From Colwellia sp. RSH04 (lineage in GTDB: Bacteria > Pseudomonadota > Gammaproteobacteria > Enterobacterales > Alteromonadaceae), in assembly GCF_003545765.1 (NCBI RefSeq), contig NZ_QXIO01000001.1, positions 682,001 to 746,000 of the forward strand: 64,000 bases of DNA. The letters run 5' to 3'. The position numbers and the translations under genes were made by a program. Below, piece after piece: positions 16,309 through 24,729 of the stretch. How positions within the stretch are numbered: the first letter of the stretch is position 1; each line of letters opens with the position of its first letter. The notes beneath the pieces are model-generated. The model searched no databases. It saw nothing but the letters and a program-made list of their open reading frames with translations, and was not told the origin of the DNA.

Positions 16309-17130
16309 CTAGACAGTTTCTAACTCAGAAAAATACGCTTCCTCAAATTTAGCAGGTGATACACCGCCTGTATGTGAGTGACGCTTTTTAGGATTGTAAA
16401 ACATTTCTATAAAATTAAATATCTCGGTTTTCGCATCGTTACGTGTCGAGTATATCTTCTTTTTAATAATATGCTTTTTGATCGTTGCGAAAAAGCTCTC
16501 AGCAACCGCATTATCATGGCAATTACCTCGACGACTCATCGAAGGTACAAGCTTATGCTCTTTCATCAATGCTAAGTAATCTGAACTGCCATATTGGCTA
16601 CCTTGATCCGTGTGTACCATCACTTTAGATTTTGGCTGGCGTTGATAAACCGCCATTAGCAATGCTTTCATTACTAAATGCTTATCCATATTTTTATCCA
16701 TCGACCACCCGACAATGCGTCGTGAAAACAAATCCATAACCGTTGCTACATACAAGAAGCCTTCGTAGGTCCTCACATAGGTAATGTCACTCACCCACGT
16801 TTGATTAGGCGCAGGAGGATTGAATTGACGTGCGAGTAAGTTATCAGCAATACGTGATGTTTTACCGCCTTTTATGTGGCGACGTTTATAGCCTATTTGC
16901 GCTCTGAGTTTATGCTCACGCATGATCTTAGCAACTCGGTTAACACTGCATTGTTCACCAGCTTCACGTAAATCTGCGTGTATCCAAGGACTACCGTAAG
17001 TACCACCACTGGCCACATAATATTCCTTTATCAACTTAAGCAAGCGTATATCTTCTATTGCTCTGTCACTTAAAGGCTTTTTTAACCATGCATAGAAGCC
17101 ACTTCGGTGTAACTTGAACAGCCTGCACAT
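16309..17130 (-). CDS. IS3-family transposase OrfB (DDE integrase domain)
   Basis: 273 residues as an independent frame. It contains the HTH_21 region and the rve integrase core with the catalytic triad Asp in WVSDITYV, Asp in VHTDQGSQYG and Glu in DNAVAESFF. The same frame is open upstream and reads KYGFIRDHQDEFSILAMCRL, the usual OrfB lead, so the natural product is an OrfAB fusion made by -1 frameshifting rather than a protein from the internal ATG at 17130. Confidence 0.93.
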   Translation of the reverse strand: MCRLFKLHRSGFYAWLKKPLSDRAIEDIRLLKLIKEYYVASGGTYGSPWIHADLREAGEQCSVNRVAKIMREHKLRAQIGYKRRHIKGGKTSRIADNLLARQFNPPAPNQTWVSDITYVRTYEGFLYVATVMDLFSRRIVGWSMDKNMDKHLVMKALLMAVYQRQPKSKVMVHTDQGSQYGSSDYLALMKEHKLVPSMSRRGNCHDNAVAESFFATIKKHIIKKKIYSTRNDAKTEIFNFIEMFYNPKKRHSHTGGVSPAKFEEAYFSELETV

Positions 17131-17177
17131 CGCTAGGATTGAAAACTCATCTTGATGATCACGAATGAAGCCGTACT

Positions 17178-17462
17178 TTACTCTGGGTTGCTGGCAAAGT
17201 ACCTTGCGGCCTTTTTTAATATGTCCCGTTCCTCCGTGACACGTTTTAATTCAGCTTCCAGCCTGGCTATACGTAGTTGTTCGTCAGACGATTTCGATGG
17301 TTTAGGCTTGTCTGATAATTGGCTACGCCAGTGATATAACGTTTTAGTACAAATACCTAAACGTTCTGATACTTCTGCAACAGAATAACCACGTTCAGTG
17401 GTTTGTTTAACTGCTTCAATTTTAAATTCTTCGGTATACCGTTTGCCTTTGCTCATAAACAC
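17178..17462 (-). CDS. IS3-family transposase OrfA (HTH_Tnp_1)
   Basis: 94 residues: KGKRYTEEFKIEAVKQTTER, a helix-turn-helix (EVSERLGICTKTLYHWRSQL) and a leucine-zipper-like C-terminus (RIARLEAELKRVTEERDILK). It binds the element ends. The A AAA AAG slippery heptamer (17211-17217 plus the adjacent A at 17218) near its end permits a -1 shift into OrfB. Confidence 0.93.
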   Translation of the reverse strand: MFMSKGKRYTEEFKIEAVKQTTERGYSVAEVSERLGICTKTLYHWRSQLSDKPKPSKSSDEQLRIARLEAELKRVTEERDILKKAARYFASNPE

Positions 17463-17887
17463 CTCTAATTGAAGTTACAATGTAACTCATTTGGTGTCTA
17501 GTAAAGTCTGGGAAGTCCAATCTGATTTAGCTTTGTCTATGGGCTTAGGCAATGGTTTATCTAATCCTTATAGCGACGGGCAAAGAACTGAATTTCAATG
17601 GACTCTTCAAAACATTGGCGCTGAAGTTGATATTTTAGCAACGAGAGAAGGTGCAATCCCTGCTATTTTAGGTGGTGCTGTTGGTAATGGTTACGCTTTT
17701 ATTAATACGTTAGACTGGGCTGATGGCTTTGGTAGCGGTGCACACAGCAGTGGTACTTGGTTATTAAATGCCTTATCAGCTGATGTTAATGACATTCCTG
17801 AACCTTCTACTATTGCAATGTTCGGCTTAGCGTTACTTGGTTTAGCTTCAAGAAAATCAAAAAGAGTATAAAAGTTAACTAAATAAT

Positions 17888-18155
17888 TAGGGGCTGTTGA
17901 TCTTTCGCGATTAAATTTTGTTCGAGCTAAAAGCGTTTTATTCGCGGCGAGTAGTGTGCAGCTTAGTCATTCTAAGCAAATACTACTCAACAAAGCGTAA
18001 AATGCTTTTAGCCGAATCCTTCGGACAGCGTTTGTTGGTCATTTTTACGGCGTTATCGCCTTTTTATGTGGAATAACCACATGACAAAGGCTCTTCCTTG
18101 TACAAATGCCCAACAAAAAGCTGCAAAAACAACCCCGAAAGATCAACAGCCCCTA
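17888..18155. repeat. MITE-like element with 20-bp inverted ends
   Basis: TAGGGGCTGTTGATCTTTCG at 17888-17907 is the exact inverse of 18136-18155. The 268-bp body has no ORF but includes further self-complementary parts. It fills the gap between the PEP-CTERM gene and its terminator. A piece of the same end (CGAAAGATCAACAG) recurs at 33153-33166, so this is a dispersed family in this genome. Confidence 0.75.
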
Positions 18156-18173
18156 GTAACTTTAATTAAAAAT

Positions 18174-18194
18174 AGCACCTTCAGGTGCTTTTTT
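18174..18194. terminator. Terminator between the PEP-CTERM gene and ggt
   Basis: AGCACCT and AGGTGCT pair around a TC loop, followed by seven T on the plus strand. It ends the PEP-CTERM transcript and may also serve ggt, which ends at 18235 on the other strand. Confidence 0.8.
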
Positions 18195-18234
18195 TATACA
18201 GTTTTGGGTACTTATATGGCTAAGTCAATAATGG

Positions 18235-19896
18235 TTACTTAATCACAAGCGCAACACCACGATGACCATCACCTTGTTGAGAAGCCGCTTGATACTCTCC
18301 ATTCACAGTTGAAATCATATGCAAGTCACCAAAATCTCTTTTTACCATTTTATACCCTTTATCTTTTAAAGATTTTAGCGCTGCTTCATTCATATCTGTG
18401 TAATGTTCTATTTGATCTTTTGGCCATAGTTGGTGATGAAAACGCGCCGCATTTACCGCTTCATTTGCTGTCATATTAAATTCAATACTATTGAGGATTG
18501 ATTGATAAACAGAGCTGATAATAGTTGTTCCACCTGGAGAACCCGTAACAATATCAACCTTATTTTCTTTAAGTAAAATAGTTGGAGACATGGATGAAAG
18601 CATTCTTTTATTCGGCTGTATTTCATTTGCTGTTCCACCTAGAGCACCAAACACATTTGCTACACCGGGCTTGGCGCTAAAGTCATCCATTTCGTCATTG
18701 AGAATAAAGCCTGCACCTTCAACAATTACACCACTGCCAAAGGTATAGTTAATCGTTGTGGTGTTAGAGACTGCATTACCCCATTTATCAACAATTGAAA
18801 AATGCGTAGTATCTCGACTTTCTTCCAACCCTGGTTCAACGTGTTTGGTGTTTGAAATTTTCTGGAAGGAGATTTCTTTTGCCCTGTTGGCTAAGTAGTT
18901 TTGATTTAATAATGAAGCCACAGGTACCTCTATGAAATCGGGATCACCGAGATATTCAGCTCTATCAGAAAAAACACGTTTACCAATCTCGGCGAGTGCA
19001 TGTATGTATTGCGCAGAATTGTGTCCTAAAGGTTGCTCTCCTTTAACTAAGTCATACATAGTTAACCATTGTAGTACAGCAATACCACCTGAGCTTGGTG
19101 GCGGGGCTGTAACAACAGTATAGTCTCGCCAACTTTTCACTAATGGTTTACGCCATTTTGCTTGATAAGCAGCTAAATCTTCTTTAGAAATAATACCGCC
19201 ATTGTTTTTCATAAAGTCACTGATAATTTTTGCCGTTTCACCTTGATAAAAACCATCCCTTCCATGAAGTGATATGCGCTTCAAGGTTTCAGCAAGTTCT
19301 GGTTGAATAAAGGCTTTACCTGTTTGTGCTGATGAAAAGTATTTAGCAAAATTCACTATGTGGCCTTGTCTCTCAAAACTTTCGATACGCCAATTAATAT
19401 TCTCTTTTAAGACGGGGTGAACAATAAACCCTTCTTGTGCTAATTTTATTGCAGGTGAAAGCAAGTATTGCCAAGATTTTGAACCATATTTTTTATGGGC
19501 TTGCCACATACCATCAACGGTACCCGGCACGCCAGCAGATAAAGTGCCATAGAGTGATAGGTATGGTATTACCTCACCATGTTTATCTAGATACATATCT
19601 CTATGAGCCTTAGTTGGTGCAACTTCCCGATAATCTAAAAAGTCAGTATTACCGTCTTTAAAAATTGTCATAAAACCACCGCCGCCAATATTCCCCGCTT
19701 CAGGTAAAGTCACGGCCAAAACAAATTGAGCAGCAATAGCAGCATCAACAGCATTACCTCCGTCCTTTAAAACCTGTTCTGATACTTTTGCACTGTAACT
19801 ATCAGGCATAGCTACAGCAGCATTTGAAGCAGCATAGAGGTTAAATGAAAAACAAAAAACAATAACTTGCAGTGTAAATAATAAGAGTTTATTCAT
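18235..19896 (-). CDS. ggt: Gamma-glutamyltransferase
   Basis: 553 residues with a signal peptide (LLLFTLQVIVFCFSFNLYAA). It is made as a proenzyme that cuts itself before the catalytic Thr, here Thr363 in DTTHFSIVDKWGNAVSNT. The substrate loop follows (INYTFGSGVIVEGAGFILND), and PGGTTIISSVYQ is also typical. It degrades glutathione in the periplasm and can transfer the gamma-glutamyl group. It is a single gene; the terminator at 18174 lies beyond its stop. Confidence 0.95.
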   Translation of the reverse strand: MNKLLLFTLQVIVFCFSFNLYAASNAAVAMPDSYSAKVSEQVLKDGGNAVDAAIAAQFVLAVTLPEAGNIGGGGFMTIFKDGNTDFLDYREVAPTKAHRDMYLDKHGEVIPYLSLYGTLSAGVPGTVDGMWQAHKKYGSKSWQYLLSPAIKLAQEGFIVHPVLKENINWRIESFERQGHIVNFAKYFSSAQTGKAFIQPELAETLKRISLHGRDGFYQGETAKIISDFMKNNGGIISKEDLAAYQAKWRKPLVKSWRDYTVVTAPPPSSGGIAVLQWLTMYDLVKGEQPLGHNSAQYIHALAEIGKRVFSDRAEYLGDPDFIEVPVASLLNQNYLANRAKEISFQKISNTKHVEPGLEESRDTTHFSIVDKWGNAVSNTTTINYTFGSGVIVEGAGFILNDEMDDFSAKPGVANVFGALGGTANEIQPNKRMLSSMSPTILLKENKVDIVTGSPGGTTIISSVYQSILNSIEFNMTANEAVNAARFHHQLWPKDQIEHYTDMNEAALKSLKDKGYKMVKRDFGDLHMISTVNGEYQAASQQGDGHRGVALVIK

Positions 19897-20018
19897 AGTG
19901 ATATCTCGTTTTAATAGGCACTAATTTCTATTCAAAATAGGGTAAATACAACACTATTTCATCAATTTTTTGAGTCTAAGCACGCAAGGATTATTTTTAC
20001 TCTTGTATGCTCAATTCT

Positions 20019-21011
20019 TTAATTATTAAAGCGATTTAAATATTGTTTTGCCATGTTATGAGCATAATCTAAAGCCAGTTCCTGAGCAATATTGACATCG
20101 GGTGTGACTCCCACACCTTCCCAGTGGCTAGCAGTTGTTGGGTGATTAGAAATCGCTATGGGTACAGAAACACTAAGATAATTATTTATTTTTTGTATTT
20201 GTACAATATACGCAACGCCCATGGTTTCTTCGCCAACTATCACGGCTTTATCTAAGTGTTTAAGCGTGTAACTAATAAACTCACCAGCATTGGCCACAAA
20301 GGCAGAAGTTAGAATATAAAGAGGAAACTCTTGTTTAAATTTTTCATTACCACCCGTTGCTAAGGCTTTAAGCGTTTTTGTTTTACTGTGTTTATCATAG
20401 GATATTGCACTAAGTTTTGTGTTTTCATGTACAAAAAAACTCATAATGTAATGAGCTAAGGTTATTGAATGCCCATCACTATTTCTTAGATCTACAATTA
20501 ACGCATCAACATCAGACAATAATTGCAATGCTTGAAAAACCTCATGCTCTGCTTGGGGATTTTGAGCAAAACGTTTTAAGTTAAAATAGCCAATATTGTC
20601 AGATAAAATTTCTACATGACCAATATTAAACATATTTCTTTTGAAAGCTGCTGCTTCAATCGGTTGCTGTTCAATGACTAATGGATGATTAGATTCAACC
20701 ACCTCAAGATAAATATCTTCGCTGGCATGCTTGATCACGGTATTCATTTTTTTCATCAATGAATACCAGTCATTAGTCCCATCAAACGATTCATTGGCGG
20801 CACTGCGCTGCAGTGCCTTTTCTATAAGCCTTGATTTTTCAGGAAATAAATACGACATATTTATTGTTTGAATGGCTTTTTCTATTGTTTCATTTATCTC
20901 TTCTTTAGATAACTTATCGTTAAGGTCATATAGATTCATTGCGAATGCAGGTGAAGTCGATACACTGAACCACAGTATTACGGGCATAATTACCCTAAAA
21001 AGTTTATTCAT
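20019..21011 (-). CDS. S41-peptidase-like secreted protein, catalytic Ser replaced
   Basis: 330 residues with a signal peptide (LFRVIMPVILWFSVSTSPAF). It has the IRBP/TSP (S41) domain: ALIVDLRNSDGHSITLAHYI, then ILTSAFVANAGEFISYTLKH and VIVGEETMGVAYIVQ. In active members the TS...SAAE block holds the nucleophile Ser; aligned here (TSAFVANAGE) that place is Asn241. The enzyme is therefore probably inactive or a binding protein. It is a single gene 122 bp from ggt. The call of family is good; the loss of activity is an inference. Confidence 0.8.
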   Translation of the reverse strand: MNKLFRVIMPVILWFSVSTSPAFAMNLYDLNDKLSKEEINETIEKAIQTINMSYLFPEKSRLIEKALQRSAANESFDGTNDWYSLMKKMNTVIKHASEDIYLEVVESNHPLVIEQQPIEAAAFKRNMFNIGHVEILSDNIGYFNLKRFAQNPQAEHEVFQALQLLSDVDALIVDLRNSDGHSITLAHYIMSFFVHENTKLSAISYDKHSKTKTLKALATGGNEKFKQEFPLYILTSAFVANAGEFISYTLKHLDKAVIVGEETMGVAYIVQIQKINNYLSVSVPIAISNHPTTASHWEGVGVTPDVNIAQELALDYAHNMAKQYLNRFNN

Positions 21012-21080
21012 TTCATTTTCTCATTTAAGTCAAATTAATAACCAACAGATCTTGGCTATGGTGCAATAAAATAAATGAAA

Positions 21081-21524
21081 CTAATCTTCGTAGGTCAGTC
21101 GTGCTTTATACAAAATATTACTGCTTTTCCAAGCAGAAATACTAGAACGCGAATTCTTTTTTAAGGTGAGAAACCATGGAGGTGCTACAGTAGGCTTATA
21201 CCATTTAATCTTTAAGACGGGTAATGTAAATAAACCAATAAATGCAACAAATAAGTAGTGAGTGAAAACCTGTTCTACATGTGAGAAGTTTGACGCTTGA
21301 TTGTGCGTCACTAACACGCCAATATCTAAAGTGGAATCATTCACTTTTTCTATAAACGATTGACTTTTATAAATAGAAGCTTGTTTTTCATTACTTACGG
21401 ATGTCGTTATACCTAGCGTTAAAACTAACGCGATAATCGCTAAGCAATATGACAACCTTGAAAATAACATCAATACAAGAACTACAAAATAATTGAGTCG
21501 AAAGAGTGTAACATCGTTTAACAC
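21081..21524 (-). CDS. Hypothetical membrane protein
   Basis: 147 residues, with an N-terminal membrane helix (VVLVLMLFSRLSYCLAIIAL) and a second one near 88-105 (YLFVAFIGLFTLPVLKI). I do not recognise the family. The C-terminal part is basic and Ser-rich. It lies 70 bp upstream of the S41-like gene on the same strand, so the two may share a transcript. Codon use looks ordinary for the window. Confidence 0.55.
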   Translation of the reverse strand: MLNDVTLFRLNYFVVLVLMLFSRLSYCLAIIALVLTLGITTSVSNEKQASIYKSQSFIEKVNDSTLDIGVLVTHNQASNFSHVEQVFTHYLFVAFIGLFTLPVLKIKWYKPTVAPPWFLTLKKNSRSSISAWKSSNILYKARLTYED

Positions 21525-21632
21525 TTCATTAAAATTGCAAGGTTTAACGACAGGTTTTAATTAACTCATTTGATCTTTATACCTTTCATAACCGTACTTT
21601 AAGTATAAATCACAACCATTCGACAATTATTC

Positions 21633-22265
21633 ATGAAGAGTTTTACTCAAAACGATCTTACTAGTATGGAATCTCGTTACAGAGCCCAATTGATAAACAG
21701 TTTATCTGGTTTTAAAAGTGCAAACCTTATTGGCACTATCGATAACCAAGGACAAACTAATGTAGCCATATTTAGTTCAGTTTTTCATTTGGGCGCATCG
21801 CCTGCACTAACAGGCTTTATAATACGACCGCACAGCGTAGATAGGCATACATTAGAGAATATCGAACAAACTCAAAGTTACACCATTAATCAAGTAGGTC
21901 AAAAATTCTGGCCAGCTGCTCATCAAACATCAGCGCGTTATGCTAAAAATGAATGTGAATTTGAACAAACGGGGTTATCTAAAACATTTATAGATGGCAT
22001 AAAAGCCCCATTTGTTGCAGAAAGTTTGCTCAAGTACGCGTTAACACTAAAAGAAATAGTGCCCATTACCTTAAATAACACCTTGATGGTTATTGGTGAA
22101 ATCACCAATATCTTATGTGAAGATTCTGCAATTACTGATGATGGCTATATTGATATTGAGTCACTCGGCACTGTCGCTATTTCAGGATTAGATAGTTATC
22201 ACGAAAGCCAACGTTTATCACGCTTAAGTTATGCAAAACCTCATCAATTACCTGTGCATTTTTAG
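21633..22265 (+). CDS. Flavin-reductase-like FMN-binding protein
   Basis: 210 residues resembling the flavin reductase-like (DIM6/NTAB) split-barrel family: SANLIGTIDNQGQTNVAIFS, then FHLGASPALTGFIIRPHSVD and HTLENIEQTQSYTINQVG. These bind FMN and act as NAD(P)H:flavin reductases or related enzymes. It begins a run of plus-strand genes with the DCC protein and the SDR. Such neighbours often sit beside DNA photolyase genes in marine bacteria, but none is in this window. Confidence 0.75.
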   Translation: MKSFTQNDLTSMESRYRAQLINSLSGFKSANLIGTIDNQGQTNVAIFSSVFHLGASPALTGFIIRPHSVDRHTLENIEQTQSYTINQVGQKFWPAAHQTSARYAKNECEFEQTGLSKTFIDGIKAPFVAESLLKYALTLKEIVPITLNNTLMVIGEITNILCEDSAITDDGYIDIESLGTVAISGLDSYHESQRLSRLSYAKPHQLPVHF

Positions 22266-22301
22266 TCAACTCAATAACGTCCTGCTGTTGAAGGAGTTTA
22301 T

Positions 22302-22727
22302 ATGTTAACCATTTTTTATGATGGCAATTGCCCTTTATGTTATAGCGAAATGCAGAGCTTAAAGCGGCATGATCAAAACAACCTGATCAAGCTGGTGAAT
22401 ATTCATTCCAATGATTTTAATACATTGTATCCTGAAGTTAGCACTGAGAACGCGATGAAAATTCTTCATGGCGTTTACCAAAACAAGCAACTACTCGGAC
22501 TTGAAGTCACTCATAGAGCGTGGACTTTAGTGGGTAAAGGCTTTTGGGTTGCCCCGTTAAACTGGCCTGTTATTAAAACCATGAGTCACTGGGTCTATTT
22601 ACTGGTGGCAAAATATCGACATCCTATCTCTGCAAGGTTAGCAACATTGATGAACCTTGAGTCAAAGCAATGCAACAAAGGAGTCTGTTTTGATAAACCA
22701 ACGAACATTGATAATAGGCGCAAATAG
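22302..22727 (+). CDS. DCC-family thiol-disulfide oxidoreductase-like protein (DUF393)
   Basis: 141 residues starting MLTIFYDGNCPLCYSEMQSL, the DxDCPLC-type motif of the DCC family with CxxC (Cys12 and Cys15 region). The known function is poorly defined; members look like small thioredoxin-fold proteins. A membrane-prone helix lies near residue 85 (GFWVAPLNWPVIKTM). It follows the flavin-reductase-like gene by 36 bp and its end overlaps the start of the SDR gene. Confidence 0.85.
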   Translation: MLTIFYDGNCPLCYSEMQSLKRHDQNNLIKLVNIHSNDFNTLYPEVSTENAMKILHGVYQNKQLLGLEVTHRAWTLVGKGFWVAPLNWPVIKTMSHWVYLLVAKYRHPISARLATLMNLESKQCNKGVCFDKPTNIDNRRK

Positions 22728-23424
22728 CGGCATCGCTACAGCATTAACATTAGCCTTGCTAAAAGATACCGACAGACAATTAATATTAATTACTCGTAAT
22801 ATTGAGCATTTACAAGGTATCGACTCCAATCAAGCAATACCTATTCATGTCAACAATTATGATGAACAATCAATTAAAAGGGCGGTTAGTAAACTGCAAG
22901 CTATGAAAGCACTGCCTATCACTCAAGTATTTATCTGCTCTGGTATTTTACATTCGCGGAATATAAAGCCCGAAAAGCGACTTGAAGACTTTGATGCTAA
23001 TGCTTTTTCGCAAATTATCAACGCTAACACGTTATCGCCCATACTTTGGCTTAAGCATTTAACCACATTACTCACCAGCGAACATACTTGTAAAGTAACT
23101 GTGTTCAGTGCGCGTGTTGGCAGTACAAGTGATAATAAATTAGGCGGCTGGTACAGTTATAGATGCTCTAAAGCCGCATTAAACATGTTACTAAAAACAG
23201 TAGCCATTGAGTTTGCTCGCAGAGCAAAGAATATTAAAGTGATTGCCTTTCACCCAGGAACAACAGATACACCTTTGTCTAAACCTTTTCAAAAGAATGT
23301 GCCTGTTGGAAAACTATTTACTCGTGAATTCGTAGCTAAGCAACTTTTAGATATTGTTGAAAAAACGCCTGTTGATGGTGAGTTATCCTACCTTGATTGG
23401 CAGGGAAAACACATTAACTTTTAG
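22690..23424 (+). CDS. Short-chain dehydrogenase/reductase (SDR)
   Basis: 244 residues from a TTG at 22690, chosen because AAAGGAG (22677-22683) lies 6 bases before it; the frame also has a TTG at 22657 that would overlap the DCC gene more. The N-terminus reads INQRTLIIGANSGIATALTL (NAD(P) loop GANSGIA). The catalytic set is present: Ser in VFSARVG, Tyr and Lys in YSYRCSKAALNMLLKTVA, and the substrate region HPGTTDTPLSKP. The substrate is not known. It is in an operon with the DCC and flavin-reductase-like genes. Confidence 0.87.
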   Translation: MINQRTLIIGANSGIATALTLALLKDTDRQLILITRNIEHLQGIDSNQAIPIHVNNYDEQSIKRAVSKLQAMKALPITQVFICSGILHSRNIKPEKRLEDFDANAFSQIINANTLSPILWLKHLTTLLTSEHTCKVTVFSARVGSTSDNKLGGWYSYRCSKAALNMLLKTVAIEFARRAKNIKVIAFHPGTTDTPLSKPFQKNVPVGKLFTREFVAKQLLDIVEKTPVDGELSYLDWQGKHINF

Positions 23425-23472
23425 TAAGTTATAGATTAGAAATATTATCTAGTTATATTAACCTACCTACTG

Positions 23473-23694
23473 TTAGCGCCAGCCCATTAACCATATATTT
23501 GACTCTTTAAGATCGCGCCAATTAATGGCGTATTCATGCTTAGTCATTACTGCTTCTATCACACAATTTATCACCTGCTGGTCTTCATTAAACTCAACTT
23601 TGGTGATAATAAAATGCTTTTCCTTTTTGTTATTTACTTCTACTTTGGTCCATTTACTTTGTAGTAACGCTTTAGGGCTAACTTTATTAGTCAA
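23473..23694 (-). CDS. TIGR02450-family Trp-rich small protein
   Basis: 73 residues with the family pattern SPKALLQSKWTKVEV, KEKHFIITKVEFN and a C-terminal NWRDLKESNIWLMGWR. The function is unknown; homologues often sit near photolyase or cryptochrome genes. Its start overlaps the end of the CIA30 gene by 8 bp, which shows coupling. Confidence 0.85.
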   Translation of the reverse strand: MTNKVSPKALLQSKWTKVEVNNKKEKHFIITKVEFNEDQQVINCVIEAVMTKHEYAINWRDLKESNIWLMGWR

Positions 23695-24292
23695 TGCTGA
23701 TACTCCTGTTGATGGTAAGTTGGTATAAAGATAAAGAGAAAGGCCCTTTACGTTTGTTGGTTAATAAAAAACCTACTTGTTTAATATCTTCTGAGTTGAG
23801 CGTAGGTGCACCTCTAATAATACGTCCCCGAAACGACGCATTGAAATCAGCCAATGACAACTTAATGGTCTGCCTTTGCCCTGCCACCGTAGTAAAGTCA
23901 TGCTTATATGCTAAGCGATAGCCATTTATAAATATTGCTAACCTAAGCTGATAAGTTAATCCATCTCCTTGAACATCAATTTCAATGGTATTTAACCCCT
24001 GAGATAATGGTTCAATATTGCGATAAACAGAACTAAAACCACCATTATTTTCCAATGAAATCACTCCTTGAAAAACAGAATATTGGGTGTCAAACGTTAA
24101 AAAGCCTTGCGACTTTCCCCCCATCACATTGTCGTTAGTACTTTGCCATTTTTGCAATTCATCGGCTTTATTGAAATTAATGATGTATGCACTCTCATTG
24201 TGTTCATTGTGGTGCTTATTATCTGCACTAGCCAGTGCGGTTTGGGGCAATAATGTCATTAGTACTAGTCCGAAAAAATTATAATAAAACAC
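23687..24292 (-). CDS. CIA30-domain protein (NADH dehydrogenase assembly factor-like)
   Basis: 201 residues with a signal peptide (FFGLVLMTLLPQTALASA). The CIA30 domain follows: WQSTNDNVMGGKSQGFLTFD, GVISLENNGGFSSVYRNIEP, and the carbohydrate-binding-like jelly roll. In eukaryotes CIA30 helps complex I assembly; in bacteria the role is unclear and the signal peptide here points to the periplasm. It is coupled with the TIGR02450 gene and lies 2 bp downstream of the DUF3081 gene. Confidence 0.85.
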   Translation of the reverse strand: MFYYNFFGLVLMTLLPQTALASADNKHHNEHNESAYIINFNKADELQKWQSTNDNVMGGKSQGFLTFDTQYSVFQGVISLENNGGFSSVYRNIEPLSQGLNTIEIDVQGDGLTYQLRLAIFINGYRLAYKHDFTTVAGQRQTIKLSLADFNASFRGRIIRGAPTLNSEDIKQVGFLLTNKRKGPFSLSLYQLTINRSISID

Positions 24293-24294
24293 CT

Positions 24295-24579
24295 TTAAAC
24301 GGCTTTAACCGTTAAATTTTTATAGTGTTGCTGAAATGCTGCCAATGTTTCTTCTTTTTCGTACTCTATGCTTAACTTACCGTGAAATAGCAGGGTCACA
24401 GTTAAATCTTCAAATGATAACCAACAAACATATCCATCATGATCATGCCACGCTTGAATACCTGAAAGCTCGCGCACACCAGATCGCAATTGCCCATGAC
24501 TCATGACGACATCAAAAATATGTAAAAAATCTCTCGTGTTTAATTTATCATTCATTTTACACCTAGCTACGTTAGTCAT
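24295..24579 (-). CDS. DUF3081-family protein
   Basis: 94 residues that look like DUF3081: DFLHIFDVVMSHGQLRSGVR, then SGIQAWHDHDGYVCWLSFED and a short Leu-rich strand. The function is unknown. A second ATG at 24555 (MNDKLN...) may be the true start because the family has little before it. It heads a tight minus-strand operon with CIA30 and TIGR02450. Confidence 0.7.
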   Translation of the reverse strand: MTNVARCKMNDKLNTRDFLHIFDVVMSHGQLRSGVRELSGIQAWHDHDGYVCWLSFEDLTVTLLFHGKLSIEYEKEETLAAFQQHYKNLTVKAV

Positions 24580-24729
24580 TTGTATATGAATATACGTTGA
24601 GCTTTTATCATTAGATCAATATCCCACCCTAGTTTAACGAGGCTTTGGTTGTGAATAACTAACAAAAGTGATCCTAACGCACATAATGATCATATATATA
24701 ATTATTAATAGGTCAAAAGAGTTAACACC

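Larger units (their letters stand above)
16291..17519 (-). mobile_element. Complete IS3-family insertion sequence (1229 bp)
   Basis: The ends are inverted repeats starting TGGACTTCCCAGA, with TAGACA further in; the two ends match over about 25 bp with a few mismatches. The flanking 3-bp direct repeat ATC (16288-16290 and 17520-17522) is a target duplication. It carries orfA and orfB on the minus strand with a slippery A6G heptamer between them, so both coding parts appear intact and the element may still move. Confidence 0.95.
15923..17871 (+). pseudogene. PEP-CTERM protein gene interrupted by an IS3-family element
   Basis: The 5' part (15923-16290) encodes a signal peptide (VALIGLMLTFSAYSNA) and GLIGVFGNNSNNNIVNFLNA onward; the 3' part (17523-17871) ends IPEPSTIAMFGLALLGLASR with a basic tail. 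The element at 16291-17519 plus one copy of the ATC target duplication separates them. Removing both joins the codons in frame (...TQS-DLALSMG...) to give a 238-residue PEP-CTERM protein. The start is a TTG at 15923 with AAGGAAG upstream. The break is thus recent and otherwise clean. The left remnant now ends in the element after about 129 codons and lacks the sorting tail, so the product is likely not displayed. Confidence 0.9.
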
